Source: Blastococcus aurantiacus (GTDB lineage: Bacteria; Actinomycetota; Actinomycetes; Mycobacteriales; Geodermatophilaceae). From it: a stretch of 64,000 nt of DNA. Below are positions 17,013 to 25,870 of this stretch, one piece after another. Location: positions 656,764 through 720,763 of the forward strand of contig NZ_FNBT01000001.1 of the NCBI RefSeq assembly GCF_900102425.1, given 5' to 3'. The notes beneath the pieces are model-generated. The model was not told the DNA's origin. It saw only the letters and a list, made by a program, of their open reading frames with translations, and ran no database searches. Position 1 is the first letter of the stretch. Every line of letters starts with the position of its first letter. A program made the position numbers and the translations under genes.

Positions 17013-17780
17013 GTGGCGGAGACCAGCGGGACGTCGGGTGGCCGGCGGACGCGCAGCACGGCGACGGAACCGGACCGGGAGAACGGCACCGCGTCCGTGC
17101 GCTCCTTCCCCGACCGCGGCACCGACGGCGACGGGCTGACCCAGCGGCAGCGCCGGGTCCTGGAGGTCATCCGCGACTCCATCGACCGGCGCGGGTACCC
17201 CCCGTCGGTGCGCGAGATCGGCGAGGCGGTCGGTCTCTCCTCGGCCTCGTCGGTGGCCCACCAGCTCTCCGTGCTGCAGAAGAAGGGGTGGCTGCGGCGC
17301 GACCCGAACCGCCCCCGCGCGCTGGACGTCCGGCTCCCGGGCGACACCTCGCGCCCGACGGCGCCCCTCGCGGAGCCGGTGGCCGGCACCGACGAGCCGC
17401 TCGCGGCCCCGACCTACGTGCCGCTGGTCGGCCGGATCGCCGCCGGTGGCCCGGTGCTCGCCGAGCAGGCGGTGGAGGACGTCTTCCCCCTCCCCCGCGA
17501 GCTGGTCGGCGAGGGGACGCTCTTCATGCTGAAGGTCGTCGGCGACTCGATGGTCGAGGCCGCCATCTGCGACGGCGACTGGGTGGTCGTGCGCCAGCAG
17601 CCCACCGCGGAGAACGGTGAGATCGTCGCCGCCATGATCGACGGCGAGGCGACGGTCAAGACCTACAAGCGCCGGGACGGGCACGTCTGGCTGCTGCCGC
17701 ACAACCCGGCCTACGAGCCGATCCCCGGCGACGACGCCACGGTCCTCGGCCGCGTCGTCTCGGTGCTGCGCAGGGTCTAG
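17013..17780 (+). CDS. lexA: LexA repressor
   Basis: 255 residues from a GTG preceded by GAGGAGGAG. A non-conserved, charged N-terminal extension of about 38 residues precedes the winged-helix DNA-binding domain ([16 protein letters not shown] through [19 protein letters not shown]). The cleavage site is Ala144-Gly145 (RIAAGGP), and the self-cleavage dyad is Ser179 (VVGDSMVE) with Lys216 (ATVKTY). It represses DNA-damage genes until RecA filaments trigger autocleavage. In this window its candidate targets are itself, the divergent LysM gene and recA. It ends before a strong hairpin at 17794-17828. Confidence 0.97.
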   Translation: MAETSGTSGGRRTRSTATEPDRENGTASVRSFPDRGTDGDGLTQRQRRVLEVIRDSIDRRGYPPSVREIGEAVGLSSASSVAHQLSVLQKKGWLRRDPNRPRALDVRLPGDTSRPTAPLAEPVAGTDEPLAAPTYVPLVGRIAAGGPVLAEQAVEDVFPLPRELVGEGTLFMLKVVGDSMVEAAICDGDWVVVRQQPTAENGEIVAAMIDGEATVKTYKRRDGHVWLLPHNPAYEPIPGDDATVLGRVVSVLRRV

Positions 17781-17793
17781 GGCTCTTGAGCTG

Positions 17794-17828
17794 CCGGAGT
17801 CCCGTCCGTCGTCCGGACGGGGCTCCGG
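17794..17828. terminator. Bidirectional terminator hairpin
   Basis: A 15-bp stem (one G-U pair) with a 5-base loop, arm CCGGAGTCCCGTCCG, lies between the convergent lexA and propeller-like genes. Confidence 0.78.
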
Positions 17829-17874
17829 TGGCACCGGTGTCCAGGACCGGTCGCAGGCCCGTCCAGCACAGGAC

Positions 17875-18945
17875 TCACGGCTTGGGTCGCCTGCGGAACT
17901 TCGCGCCCAGCCACACCACGACGGTCGCCACCGCGGCTGCGATCAGCGCCGAGGTCACCGGTGACCGACCCGAGCTGGTCAGGTCGCTGAGGCTGGGCAC
18001 CGGGCCGTCCGACGGCTCGGCCGCCGGCGACGCCGAGCCGGCCGGGATCGGCACCACGACGACGTCCCCCGGCACGCCCTCGCTGGCGACCAGGAGCTGG
18101 GCGTTGTCCGCGGTGAAGCTGATCGCCTCGCCCTGCGGCGAGTCGGGCAGCGCCGTCCGCACCGGCGTGCCGGCCAGTGCCCCCACGACGTCGGAGCCGA
18201 CCAGCGGCCACACGTAGGCGTCGGTGTACGTGCGCAGCGCCAGGGCGTGCCCGTCCCCCGCCACCGCTCCCCCGGTGACGAGCAACTGCCCCGCCCGGCC
18301 GACCGGGCCGCCAGCGGTGCCGGTGAGCGTCATGTTGACCGTCGCCACCCGCTCCATGGGCACGGTCGCCTCGGCCGAGACAGGAGCGGTGGGCCGGTAG
18401 ACGCCACTGGACCCGAGCACCTCCTTGGTGACCAGGTACGGCGTGCCGTCCGGGGCCAGCAGCAGCGCTTCCGAGTCGTGGGCACCGTCGGGGTAGCTGA
18501 GCCGGTGCACCACGGCCGAGCCGTTCGGTCGCAGCGCGATCAGCGCGACGGTCGCGCGGGTGGCGTTGTTGTCGCCGGCGTCGGCCAGCCAGATGGTGCC
18601 GTCGGCCCCGAGCGCGAGGTCCTCGGGGTCGTAGGGGTCGACATCGGCGGTGCGCGTCTCCAGCACCTGGCACCCGCCGTCGAGCACGGTGACGCTCACC
18701 CGATCGCCGCCGTCGTTCATGACGAGCATGCGCTCCCCGAGGTCGACGAGGCCGGAGATCTCGGCCAGCGCCGGCTCGGTGATCGAGCAGCGGACCGCCG
18801 GTGCAGCCGGCTCCTCGGCGGCCGCGACACCGGCAGCACCGACGGGCAGCACGACGCCGAGGAGGACCGCCACGCCGAGGGGGAACGCCCGGGTGGCACG
18901 CCGTCCTGCGATGCCGCTACGCGGTCTGCCGGCCTGCTCGGGCAC
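17875..18945 (-). CDS. Exported membrane-anchored protein, probable beta-propeller
   Basis: 356 residues. A signal peptide (hydrophobic about 21-42, then AAAEE) is followed by a roughly 270-residue extracytoplasmic domain. Repeated blade-like patterns (DPYDPEDLALGADGTIWLADAGDNN, SEALLLAPDGTPYLVTKE, GEAISFTADNAQLLVASEG) suggest a YVTN/NHL-like propeller. A Pro/Ser linker and a C-terminal span with a KFRRRPKP cytoplasmic tail would anchor it. Cys52 and the Cys in GGCQVLE could form a disulfide. No catalytic motif is evident. The GTG start at 18945 overlaps the 3' end of the PAP2 gene by 29 bases, so the two are translated from one mRNA. Function unknown; a binding or sensory role is a guess. 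Confidence 0.75.
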   Translation of the reverse strand: MPEQAGRPRSGIAGRRATRAFPLGVAVLLGVVLPVGAAGVAAAEEPAAPAVRCSITEPALAEISGLVDLGERMLVMNDGGDRVSVTVLDGGCQVLETRTADVDPYDPEDLALGADGTIWLADAGDNNATRATVALIALRPNGSAVVHRLSYPDGAHDSEALLLAPDGTPYLVTKEVLGSSGVYRPTAPVSAEATVPMERVATVNMTLTGTAGGPVGRAGQLLVTGGAVAGDGHALALRTYTDAYVWPLVGSDVVGALAGTPVRTALPDSPQGEAISFTADNAQLLVASEGVPGDVVVVPIPAGSASPAAEPSDGPVPSLSDLTSSGRSPVTSALIAAAVATVVVWLGAKFRRRPKP

Positions 18946-19639
18946 GGACCCAGCGTGACAGAACGAATGCGTCCAGTGCGTGAACCACGCCCAGCAGCAG
19001 GATGCCCACGGCCGCGCCCACCACGGCGTCGGTGACCCAGTGGAAGTCCAGCGAGATCATCGACAGCCCGGTGAGCACCGGCCCCACGACGCTCAGCCAC
19101 CAGAAGAGGCGCTGCACCCGGGCGGGCAGTCCGTACTCCACGGCCTGCCACCGGGCCACGCCCCACATGAGCACGGCGTTGGCGACGTGCCCCGACGGGA
19201 ACGACGCGCCGTCGTCGTGGAAGAAGTAGCTGCCGGGATAGCGGGGGGCGGTGCGGCCGGTCCCGTACTTGAGCGCGTACACCGCTCCGGTCAGCAGCAC
19301 CACGGCCACCAGCACGCGGAGCAGCGGCAGCACGGTCCGCCGGGTCCAGGCCAGGTAGCCGACCAGGCCCGCGAGGACCACCAGGATGGTGACCCGCCCA
19401 CCGAGCTGGGTCACGAGCCAGACCAGCGGGTAGGCCGCCGAGTCGGCGAGACCCCAGCCCTTGACGACGTCGGACACCCGCACGTCGAAACGCTCGGTGG
19501 CGCCGTAGGTGAGCAGGTCCAGGGTCACGAGCCCACCGACGACCAGGGCGGCGAGCATCGCCCACCACGACGGCCGGCCCACCGGCGTCCCCGAGGTGCT
19601 CCCTCGGGGGCCGGCGTCGTGCACCACGCCGCTCGTCAC
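18917..19639 (-). CDS. PAP2-superfamily membrane phosphatase
   Basis: 240 residues with about six membrane spans. The three phosphatase motifs are present in order: KYGTGRTAPR (motif 1), PSGH (motif 2) and SLDFHWVTDAVVG (motif 3, where the usual SR is SL, with the His and Asp kept). Such enzymes hydrolyse phosphatidic acid, phosphatidylglycerol phosphate or undecaprenyl diphosphate at the outer membrane face; which one is not determinable. The GTG at 19639 has TACGGT 6 bases upstream, so the mRNA is probably leaderless. It is the first gene of a two-gene unit with the propeller-like protein. Confidence 0.85.
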   Translation of the reverse strand: MTSGVVHDAGPRGSTSGTPVGRPSWWAMLAALVVGGLVTLDLLTYGATERFDVRVSDVVKGWGLADSAAYPLVWLVTQLGGRVTILVVLAGLVGYLAWTRRTVLPLLRVLVAVVLLTGAVYALKYGTGRTAPRYPGSYFFHDDGASFPSGHVANAVLMWGVARWQAVEYGLPARVQRLFWWLSVVGPVLTGLSMISLDFHWVTDAVVGAAVGILLLGVVHALDAFVLSRWVRARAGRQTA

Positions 19640-19703
19640 CGGGTCACCGTACCGGTCCGTGACCTGCCTGTGATCCGGCCGAGCCGGGCGCCGCGCGGAC
19701 CGG

Positions 19704-21167
19704 TCAGCCGACCGGCGCCCCGAACTCCTCGAGCGCCGCGGCCAGTGCGCCGTCCACGCGGGCGGTGAGCCGGGTGCCGCCGGCCTCGTGCGCCTCGGCG
19801 AGCACTTCGCCGTCCCGGTGCACCCGGGCCACGAGGTCCCCGCGGTCGTAGGGCACCAGCACGTCGACGTCGACGTCGGGGTGCGGGAGCCGGGCCGCGA
19901 TCAGCTCGCGCAGCTCGTCCATGCCCGCACCCGTCCGCGCCGAGACCCACACGGCCTTGGGCAGGGCCTGGCGCAGGGTGAGGATCGACTCCTCGTCCAT
20001 GGCGTCGACCTTGTTCACGACGATCACCTCGGGCACCGACGAGGCGTCGATGTCCTGCAGGACGACGTGGACGGCGTTGATCTGACCGAGCGGGTCGGGG
20101 TCGGAACCGTCGACGACGTGCAGCAGCAGATCGGCGGCGGCCACCTCCTCCAGCGTCGACCGGAACGCGTCGACCAGCTGGTGCGGCAGGTGCCGGACGA
20201 ACCCGACGGTGTCGGTCAGCGTGTACTCGCGGCCGTCGGGGCCCTCGGCCCGGCGGACGGTGGGGTCCAGGGTGGCGAACAGCGCGTTCTCCACCAGGAC
20301 CCCTGCGCCGGTGAGCTGGTTGAGCAGGCTGGACTTGCCGGCGTTGGTGTACCCGGCGATCGCCACGGACGGCGTCGCGTTGCGGTCCCGGCTGTTGCGC
20401 TGGGTCGCGCGGGCCGTCGCCATGCCGGCGATCTCGCGGCGCAGCTTGCTGACCCGGGTCCGGATGCGCCGCCGGTCGGTCTCGATCTTGGTCTCACCGG
20501 GGCCACGGGTACCGATACCGCCACCGCCGGCCACACGACCACCGGCCTGCCGGGACAGCGACTCACCCCAGCCACGCAGTCGAGGCAGCATGTACTGCAT
20601 CTGCGCCAGCTCGACCTGGGCCTTGCCCTCCCGGCTGGTGGCGTGCTGGGCGAAGATGTCCAAGATCAGCGCGGTCCGGTCGACGACCTTGACCTTGAGC
20701 ACCTTCTCCAGCTGGTTGAGCTGGCCGGGGGTGAGCTCCCCGTCGCAGATCACGGTGTCGGCGCCGGTCGCGGCGACGATGTCGCGGATCTCGTTGGCCT
20801 TGCCCGAGCCGACGTAGGTGGCGGCGTCCGGCTTGTCCCGTCGCTGGCTCACGGCCTCGAGGACCTCGGAACCGGCGGTCTCGGCCAGCGCCGCGAGCTC
20901 GGCGAGCGAGCGGTCGGCGTCGACCTGCGTCCCCTCGGTCCAGACTCCGACGAGCACCACGCGCTCGAGGCGCAGCTGCCGGTACTCGACCTCGGTGACG
21001 TCGGCCAGCTCGGTGCCCAGCCCGGCCACGCGGCGCAGCGCGCCACGGGCCTCGAGGGCGTAGGAACCGGTGGTGTCGTCCTTCCCCTCCCGGCGGTCGG
21101 CGGCGGGGGCAGGACGGGTCGAGGGGGCGGTGGGCTCCTCGACGGGGGTGTTCGCGGCGGTCGTCAT
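19704..21167 (-). CDS. hflX: Ribosome-associated GTPase HflX
   Basis: 487 residues from the ATG at 21167. An N-terminal HflX domain (VGSGKANEIRDIV, TVICDGELTPGQLNQLEKVL, a Gly-rich GGGGIGTRGPGETKIETDRRRI segment) and a coiled-coil linker precede the G domain with AGYTNAGKSSLLNQL (G1), DTVGFVRHLPHQLVDAF (G3) and VVNKVD (G4). HflX splits or rescues stalled 70S ribosomes, notably under heat or antibiotic stress. The first 45 or so residues are an actinobacterial disordered extension. CACGCT 7 bases and GGAG 4 bases before the ATG leave the choice between leaderless and leadered translation open. It is divergent from a small gene at 21310. Confidence 0.95.
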   Translation of the reverse strand: MTTAANTPVEEPTAPSTRPAPAADRREGKDDTTGSYALEARGALRRVAGLGTELADVTEVEYRQLRLERVVLVGVWTEGTQVDADRSLAELAALAETAGSEVLEAVSQRRDKPDAATYVGSGKANEIRDIVAATGADTVICDGELTPGQLNQLEKVLKVKVVDRTALILDIFAQHATSREGKAQVELAQMQYMLPRLRGWGESLSRQAGGRVAGGGGIGTRGPGETKIETDRRRIRTRVSKLRREIAGMATARATQRNSRDRNATPSVAIAGYTNAGKSSLLNQLTGAGVLVENALFATLDPTVRRAEGPDGREYTLTDTVGFVRHLPHQLVDAFRSTLEEVAAADLLLHVVDGSDPDPLGQINAVHVVLQDIDASSVPEVIVVNKVDAMDEESILTLRQALPKAVWVSARTGAGMDELRELIAARLPHPDVDVDVLVPYDRGDLVARVHRDGEVLAEAHEAGGTRLTARVDGALAAALEEFGAPVG

Positions 21168-21309
21168 CGTCTCCAGCGTGGCACGGTCTGCGGCAGGTAG
21201 CACCTGAGTTGTCATCACCGGGCACAACGCCGGGAGGGCCCCGGTGCATCCCGATCCGGTGCGCGGGTACGGCCTTTCGGAACGAGATCCCGCACACGAG
21301 GAGGAACCG

Positions 21310-21519
21310 ATGAGCAGCACCGGATCGAGCAGCGTGGGTTCGAACAGCGAGCTCGAGGACCCGGGCCGGGAGCCGAAGGGCATCGGCGGGCCGCCCCGCA
21401 ACCCCATGGGCGGTGGCCCCGACCAGGACAGCGGTCGGGGCGAACCGACCGGCAGCCCGGGCACCGAGGGCCAGTCGATGATGCCGGAGTCGCCGACCGA
21501 CGACGACGACCGCGTCTGA
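21310..21519 (+). CDS. Small disordered Gly/Pro/Ser-rich protein
   Basis: 69 residues from the ATG at 21310, which has GAGGAGGAACC just upstream; an in-frame GTG at 21244 lacks a ribosome site. The composition is Ser/Gly/Pro/Asp with no hydrophobic core (GIGGPPRNPMGGGPDQDSGRG) and an acidic end (TDDDDRV), so it is expected to be unfolded. No homologous family is recognised. The excellent ribosome site and clean frame argue that it is a real gene. It stops 3 bases from the convergent dapF stop. Confidence 0.65.
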   Translation: MSSTGSSSVGSNSELEDPGREPKGIGGPPRNPMGGGPDQDSGRGEPTGSPGTEGQSMMPESPTDDDDRV

Positions 21520-21522
21520 GCC

Positions 21523-22395
21523 TCAGGCCCCCAGCCACTCCTGCGACAGCGAGCCGGCCGCCACCAGCACCGCGGGGCCGGTGAGCACCGTCGTCCGGGG
21601 GTCGATCTGCACCGACAGGCGACCCCCGGGCACGTCGACGACGACGGTGCCCTCGGTCCGGCCGGCATGGGTGAGCGCGGCGTAGGCCGCCGCGCAGGCA
21701 CCGGTGCCGCACGAGCGCGTCTCCCCCACGCCTCGCTCGTGGACCCGCATGCGGATGTGGGTGCCGGGCTCCAGCTCGTTGATCAGCTCGACGTTGACGC
21801 CCTCGGGGAACAGCGCGGCGTCGAACGCGGGCTCGCGGGTGAGGTCGAGGCCGTCGACGTCGACGTCGGTGAGGGCGGCCAGGTGCGGGTTGCCCATCGA
21901 GATCGCGAGCCCGGGGAAGGTGTGGCCGTCGAGGTCGGCCGACCCGCGGCCGAACTCGCGGGCGGGACCCATGTCGACCCAGTAGCCGCCGCCCTCGGCC
22001 GCCCCCACGCGGCGCGGTCCTCCGCGGGTGCCCACCAGGAGGCCCTCGATGCACGCCGCCCGGTCGAGCAGCCCCTCGCTGATCAGCGCGTGGAGGAACA
22101 GCCGGATGCCGTTGCCGCACATCTCCGCGAAGGAGCCGTCGGCGTTGCGGTGGTCCATGAACCACTCGCAGGCGGCGAGGTCCGCGCCCAGCACCGCCGG
22201 GGCGTCGGGTACGTGCGCGGTGCGCACGAGGCGCAGCACGCCGTCGCCACCGAGTCCGGCACGGCGGTCGCACAGCCGGCGCACCAGAGCCGCGTCCAGG
22301 CGCGCCTCGGGCCACACCGTCCCGTCGGGGTCGGGCAGCACGACGAAGTCGTTCTCGGTGCCGTGCCCGATCAGCACGCGCGGGGAGGCGGTCAC
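21523..22395 (-). CDS. dapF: Diaminopimelate epimerase
   Basis: 290 residues. Two catalytic cysteines sit in conserved settings: MCGNGIRLF and SCGTGACAA. The pattern [10 protein letters not shown] at the N-terminus is the usual first strand and loop. It interconverts LL- and meso-diaminopimelate, feeding both lysine and peptidoglycan cross-bridge synthesis, and works with dapA at 56955 in this window. Its GTG overlaps the miaA stop as GTGA, so it is translated in a coupled operon with miaA. Confidence 0.95.
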   Translation of the reverse strand: MTASPRVLIGHGTENDFVVLPDPDGTVWPEARLDAALVRRLCDRRAGLGGDGVLRLVRTAHVPDAPAVLGADLAACEWFMDHRNADGSFAEMCGNGIRLFLHALISEGLLDRAACIEGLLVGTRGGPRRVGAAEGGGYWVDMGPAREFGRGSADLDGHTFPGLAISMGNPHLAALTDVDVDGLDLTREPAFDAALFPEGVNVELINELEPGTHIRMRVHERGVGETRSCGTGACAAAYAALTHAGRTEGTVVVDVPGGRLSVQIDPRTTVLTGPAVLVAAGSLSQEWLGA

Positions 22396-23315
22396 GGGCC
22401 GATCGTACGGTCGGCGATCACGCCGGCCGCCGCGTCGAGCAGGTCGGGCCGGGCGGCGTCGAGCCAGGTGGTGGCGGCGTCACGGCGGAACCAGGAGCGC
22501 TGCCGGCGGACGAAGCGGCGGGTGGTGACGACCGTCCGTTCCCGCGCCTCCGCCGGGCTGAGGGCGCCGTCGAGCTGGGCCAGCACCTGCGCGTAGCCCA
22601 GCGCGCGCGAGGCCGTGGGCCCCTCGCGCAGGCCGTCGGCGGCGAGCGCCTCCACCTCCGCGACCAGCCCCCGGTCCCACATCCGGTCCACCCGCAGGGC
22701 GATCCGCTCGTCGAGCTCGGCGGGTTCCCGGTCCAGGCCGAGCACCACCGCCGGGTAGTGCGGCACCGGGTCGGGCATCGTGGCGCGGAAGGGTGCGCCG
22801 GTGATCTCGACGACCTCGAGGGCCCGCACGATGCGCCGTCCGTTGCCGGGCAGGACGGCGGCCGCCGCGGCCGGGTCGACCGTGGCCAACCGGGAGTGGA
22901 GCGCGGCCGGACCCAGCTCGGCGAGCTCCGCCTCCAGCCGCGCCCGCACGCCGGCGTCGGTGCCCGGGAAGTCCAGCTCGTCCAGGACCGCCCGGACGTA
23001 CAGCCCGGACCCCCCGACGAGCAACGGGACGACGCCCGCGGCCCGCAGCCGGTCGATCTCCGCCCGCGCCCGCTGCCGGTACTCGGCCACCGACGCCGGC
23101 TCGCGCACGTGCCACAGGTCCAGCAGGTGGTGCGGCACCCCGCCCCGCTCGGCGGCGTCGGGCTTGGCCGTGCCGATGTCCATGCCCCGGTAGAGCTGCA
23201 TGGAGTCGGCGTTGACCACCTCGCCGCCGAGCCGGCGGGCCAGCTCCACGGCGAGGGCGGTCTTGCCGGTGGCGGTCGGCCCGACGACGGCCACCACCGG
23301 CGGCGCCTCGCTCAC
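22392..23315 (-). CDS. miaA: tRNA dimethylallyltransferase
   Basis: 307 residues from a GTG at 23315 that overlaps the upstream stop (GTGA). [15 protein letters not shown] is the P-loop near the N-terminus; [18 protein letters not shown] and [12 protein letters not shown] are typical of the family. It adds the dimethylallyl group to A37 of tRNAs that read UNN codons, the substrate later methylthiolated by MiaB (encoded at 25870). Middle gene of a three-gene operon. Confidence 0.95.
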   Translation of the reverse strand: MSEAPPVVAVVGPTATGKTALAVELARRLGGEVVNADSMQLYRGMDIGTAKPDAAERGGVPHHLLDLWHVREPASVAEYRQRARAEIDRLRAAGVVPLLVGGSGLYVRAVLDELDFPGTDAGVRARLEAELAELGPAALHSRLATVDPAAAAAVLPGNGRRIVRALEVVEITGAPFRATMPDPVPHYPAVVLGLDREPAELDERIALRVDRMWDRGLVAEVEALAADGLREGPTASRALGYAQVLAQLDGALSPAEARERTVVTTRRFVRRQRSWFRRDAATTWLDAARPDLLDAAAGVIADRTIGP

Positions 23316-24037
23316 TGCGGCGTCCACTCGGCCACGAGGTAGCCGACGCCGAACGGGGCGACGTCGGCGTGCAGCCGGCCGGACACCGCGCATCCGGCCA
23401 GCGCGCCGCCCACGGCCCGCCACACCGGCACCCCGGCGGCCAGCAGCCGCTCCCCCTCGGCCGCGTCCAGACCCGCGAGCGCGGCGGTGTCCCCGTCCGC
23501 CAGCGCCGTGGCGACGGCGGCGTCGAAGGGCGCGGCCCGGTCGTCGAGGTAGCCCGGCGCCTTGACCCCGCGGCGCGCCGATCCGTCGGCCAGTGCGAGC
23601 ACCCCGACCGGCTCGGCGCTCTCCGCGAGCACGCGGGCCAGCTCACCGGGCCCGACGCCGATCCGCCCGCCCCGGTACGCGACCTCGTCCAGCAGCCAGG
23701 CGCCCACGGCGAACTCCGGCCCGGCGACCCCCGGCCGCGCTGCCGGCGGGCCCGCGAAGGGCACGTCGAGCTCGAAGCCCAGGCCGTGCAGCCGGGCGAC
23801 GTCGCCTTCGCCGTAGCGCGCCCCCGCCGGGGCCCCGCCCGCCACCACGACGACGGAGTCCGGACCGCTCGCGAGCATCGCGGCGACGGCGGCGAGGCAG
23901 GCGCCGCGCAGCTCGGTCGTCTCCGGCGACGGGCCGCCCTCGACCGCGGGCAGGAGCAGCGGCGCGGAGGGGCAGAAGGCGACGGGAGGGCCACTCGGGC
24001 TGGAGGAGAGGGACGGTCCTCCGGATTCGCGGCTCAC
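23312..24037 (-). CDS. Class III extradiol dioxygenase-like (LigB/MEMO-type) protein of unknown substrate
   Basis: 241 residues from the GTG at 24037, which has GAGACT exactly 6 bases upstream, indicating a leaderless start. A longer frame to 24076 would run into the divergent gene start. The pattern [59 protein letters not shown] and [13 protein letters not shown] matches the LigB/class III extradiol dioxygenase B-like fold found beside miaA and dapF in many actinobacteria. The usual iron-binding His pair is not evident (the N-terminal CPSAP replaces a PHPP-like motif), so dioxygenase chemistry is doubtful. First gene of the operon with miaA and dapF. Confidence 0.78.
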   Translation of the reverse strand: MSRESGGPSLSSSPSGPPVAFCPSAPLLLPAVEGGPSPETTELRGACLAAVAAMLASGPDSVVVVAGGAPAGARYGEGDVARLHGLGFELDVPFAGPPAARPGVAGPEFAVGAWLLDEVAYRGGRIGVGPGELARVLAESAEPVGVLALADGSARRGVKAPGYLDDRAAPFDAAVATALADGDTAALAGLDAAEGERLLAAGVPVWRAVGGALAGCAVSGRLHADVAPFGVGYLVAEWTPQ

Positions 24038-24043
24038 GCCCTC

Positions 24044-24070
24044 AGTCTCGCCGATGCGACGTGGGACACT
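24044..24070. promoter_or_regulatory. Back-to-back leaderless promoters
   Basis: GAGACT on the minus strand (24049-24044) and GACACT on the plus strand (24065-24070) each lie 6 bases before the GTG starts at 24037 and 24077. The start codons are only 39 bases apart, so the -35 regions of each promoter must overlap the other gene's promoter or coding sequence. Confidence 0.6.
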
Positions 24071-24076
24071 GCCCAC

Positions 24077-25819
24077 GTGTCGAGCACGGACAACCCCGGC
24101 AGCGGGGCGCAGCAGGCCACTCCACCGATTGTGGAGACCCCCGACGGAGCGAGCCCGGAGGTGGAGCAGGGACCGGACGCGGTGACGCCAGAGGCCGGTA
24201 CGCCCGACGCCCCGATTCCGGCCGGGGCCGCCCTCCCCGACCCGACGGCCGAGCCGGCCCCCGAGGCGGCTGCTCCCGAGGTCGCTGCTCCCGAGGTGGC
24301 GGTCCCGGCGGCCGAGACGCTCGAGACGGTCGCCCCCGAGGCCGCGGTGCCGCCACCGGCACCCGGCGCCGCCGAGGAGCCGCCGGCAGAGCCCGTCGCC
24401 GCGGCAGCGGACCCCGAGCCGGTGGTCGCGCCGGCCGAGACCCTCGCGCCGGCCGAGACCCTCGAGGCGGTCGCCCCTGAGGTAGCCGTCCCCACGGTCG
24501 CGCCCGACGCCGAGACGCCGCCCGCGGCGGCTGCCGCCGGCCCCGCCGCGCCGATCCCCGCTCCCGCGGTGCCCTCACCCGCGACCATGGCGCCCTCGGC
24601 CGAGGCGGTCGTCGACCCCTCCCGCTGGGGCCGTGTCGACGAGGACGGCACCGTCTACGTCCGCACCGCCGACGGCGAGCGGGCCGTCGGCTCCTGGCAG
24701 GCCGGTGAGCCCGTGGCGGGCCTGGCCCACTACGCCCGCCGATTCGACGACCTGGCCACCGAGGTCTCCCTGCTCGAGGCCCGGCTGAAGGCGCACACCG
24801 GCAACCCCTCGGAGATCAAGGGCAAGGCGCAGGCACTGGCCGAGTCGATCCCGACCGCCGCCGCGGTCGGCGACCTCGACGGGCTCGCCGCCCGGGCGCG
24901 CGCCATGGTCGGCACGGCCGACTCCGCCGCGGCGGAGTCCCGCGCCGAGAAGGCCGCCCAGCGCGCCGCCCAGGTGGCACGCAAGGAGGCGCTGGCCGCC
25001 GAGGCCGAGAAGATCGCCGAGGAGTCGACGGCGTGGAAGGCCGCCGGCGACCGGCTCAAGGCGATCGTCGAGGAGTGGAAGACGATCCGCGGCATCGACC
25101 GCAAGACCGACGAGGCGCTGTGGACGCGCTTCGCCGCGGCGCGGGACGCCTTCGGTCGCCGGCGGGGTGCGCACTTCGCCCAGCTCGACGCCCAGCGCGG
25201 TGAGGCACGCGCCGCCAAGCAGGAGCTGATCAAGGAGGCGCAGCGGCTGTCGGCGTCCACCGACTGGGGCCCGACCAGCGCCGCGATGCGCTCGCTCATG
25301 GACCGCTGGAAGGCGGTGCCGCGCACCGGCCGCGACGGCGACGACGACCTGTGGAAGCAGTTCCGCGCCGCGCAGGACGTCTTCTTCGCTGCCCGCACGG
25401 AGTCGGACAAGGCGCGCACCGGCGAGGAGGCGGCCAACCAGAAGCTCAAGGAGGAGCTGCTGGCCGAGGCCGAGCGGATCGACCCGTCCAAGGACCTCCG
25501 CGGGGCGCAGACCGCGCTGCGCAAGATCCAGGAGCGCTACGACGCCGTCGGGCACGTGCCGCGCGGGGCCATGCGCCAGCTCGAGGACCGCATGCAGGCC
25601 GTCGAGCAGAAGGTCCGCGGCGCCGCCGACGCCGGTCGCCCCCGGGCCGCCGCCGAGAACCCGATGGTCACGTCCATGCGGGCCGCCGTGACCAAGGCCG
25701 AGGAGCAGCTGGCCAAGGCCGAGGCCGCCGGCGACCAGCGGCGGATCGGCGAGGCACAGGCCAACCTCGCCACCCGCCGCGAGTGGCTGGCAGAAGCCGA
25801 GAAGTCCGCCCGTCGCTGA
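24077..25819 (+). CDS. DUF349-domain protein with long Ala/Pro/Glu-rich N-terminus
   Basis: 580 residues from the GTG at 24077. The first 175 residues or so are disordered and repetitive (units such as AAPEVAVPA and ETLEAVAPE). Then WGRVDEDGTVYVRTADGERAVGSWQAGEP opens a conserved part with at least three DUF349 repeats, each with WKAAGDRLK/WKTIRG-like or WKAVPRTGRDGDDDLWKQFRAAQDVFF-like sequences, in a long helical, Lys/Glu/Ala-rich coiled region. DUF349 proteins have no settled biochemical role; the helical repeats suggest scaffolding or nucleic-acid binding. It is expressed from a leaderless promoter and ends at the 25827-25870 hairpin. Confidence 0.88.
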   Translation: MSSTDNPGSGAQQATPPIVETPDGASPEVEQGPDAVTPEAGTPDAPIPAGAALPDPTAEPAPEAAAPEVAAPEVAVPAAETLETVAPEAAVPPPAPGAAEEPPAEPVAAAADPEPVVAPAETLAPAETLEAVAPEVAVPTVAPDAETPPAAAAAGPAAPIPAPAVPSPATMAPSAEAVVDPSRWGRVDEDGTVYVRTADGERAVGSWQAGEPVAGLAHYARRFDDLATEVSLLEARLKAHTGNPSEIKGKAQALAESIPTAAAVGDLDGLAARARAMVGTADSAAAESRAEKAAQRAAQVARKEALAAEAEKIAEESTAWKAAGDRLKAIVEEWKTIRGIDRKTDEALWTRFAAARDAFGRRRGAHFAQLDAQRGEARAAKQELIKEAQRLSASTDWGPTSAAMRSLMDRWKAVPRTGRDGDDDLWKQFRAAQDVFFAARTESDKARTGEEAANQKLKEELLAEAERIDPSKDLRGAQTALRKIQERYDAVGHVPRGAMRQLEDRMQAVEQKVRGAADAGRPRAAAENPMVTSMRAAVTKAEEQLAKAEAAGDQRRIGEAQANLATRREWLAEAEKSARR

Positions 25820-25826
25820 ACCACCC

Positions 25827-25870
25827 ACGACGACGCCCCCGCCCGGAACTCCGGAAGGGGGCGTCGTCGT
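25827..25870. terminator. Bidirectional terminator hairpin overlapping the miaB stop
   Basis: A perfect 14-bp stem (ACGACGACGCCCCC, 25827-25840, with its complement at 25857-25870) and a 16-base loop that itself can fold (CCGGA and TCCGG). The right arm ends inside the miaB stop codon at 25870-25872. Confidence 0.78.

Noticed and set aside
17875..18945. Phytase or esterase annotation for the propeller-like protein
   Set aside because: Blade-like repeats are visible but no catalytic motif is, so only a structural description is given.
24200..24560. DNA tandem repeat or recombination hotspot in the DUF349 5' region
   Set aside because: The repetition follows codon-level Ala/Pro/Glu bias and drifts in sequence, so it is explained as coding low complexity.
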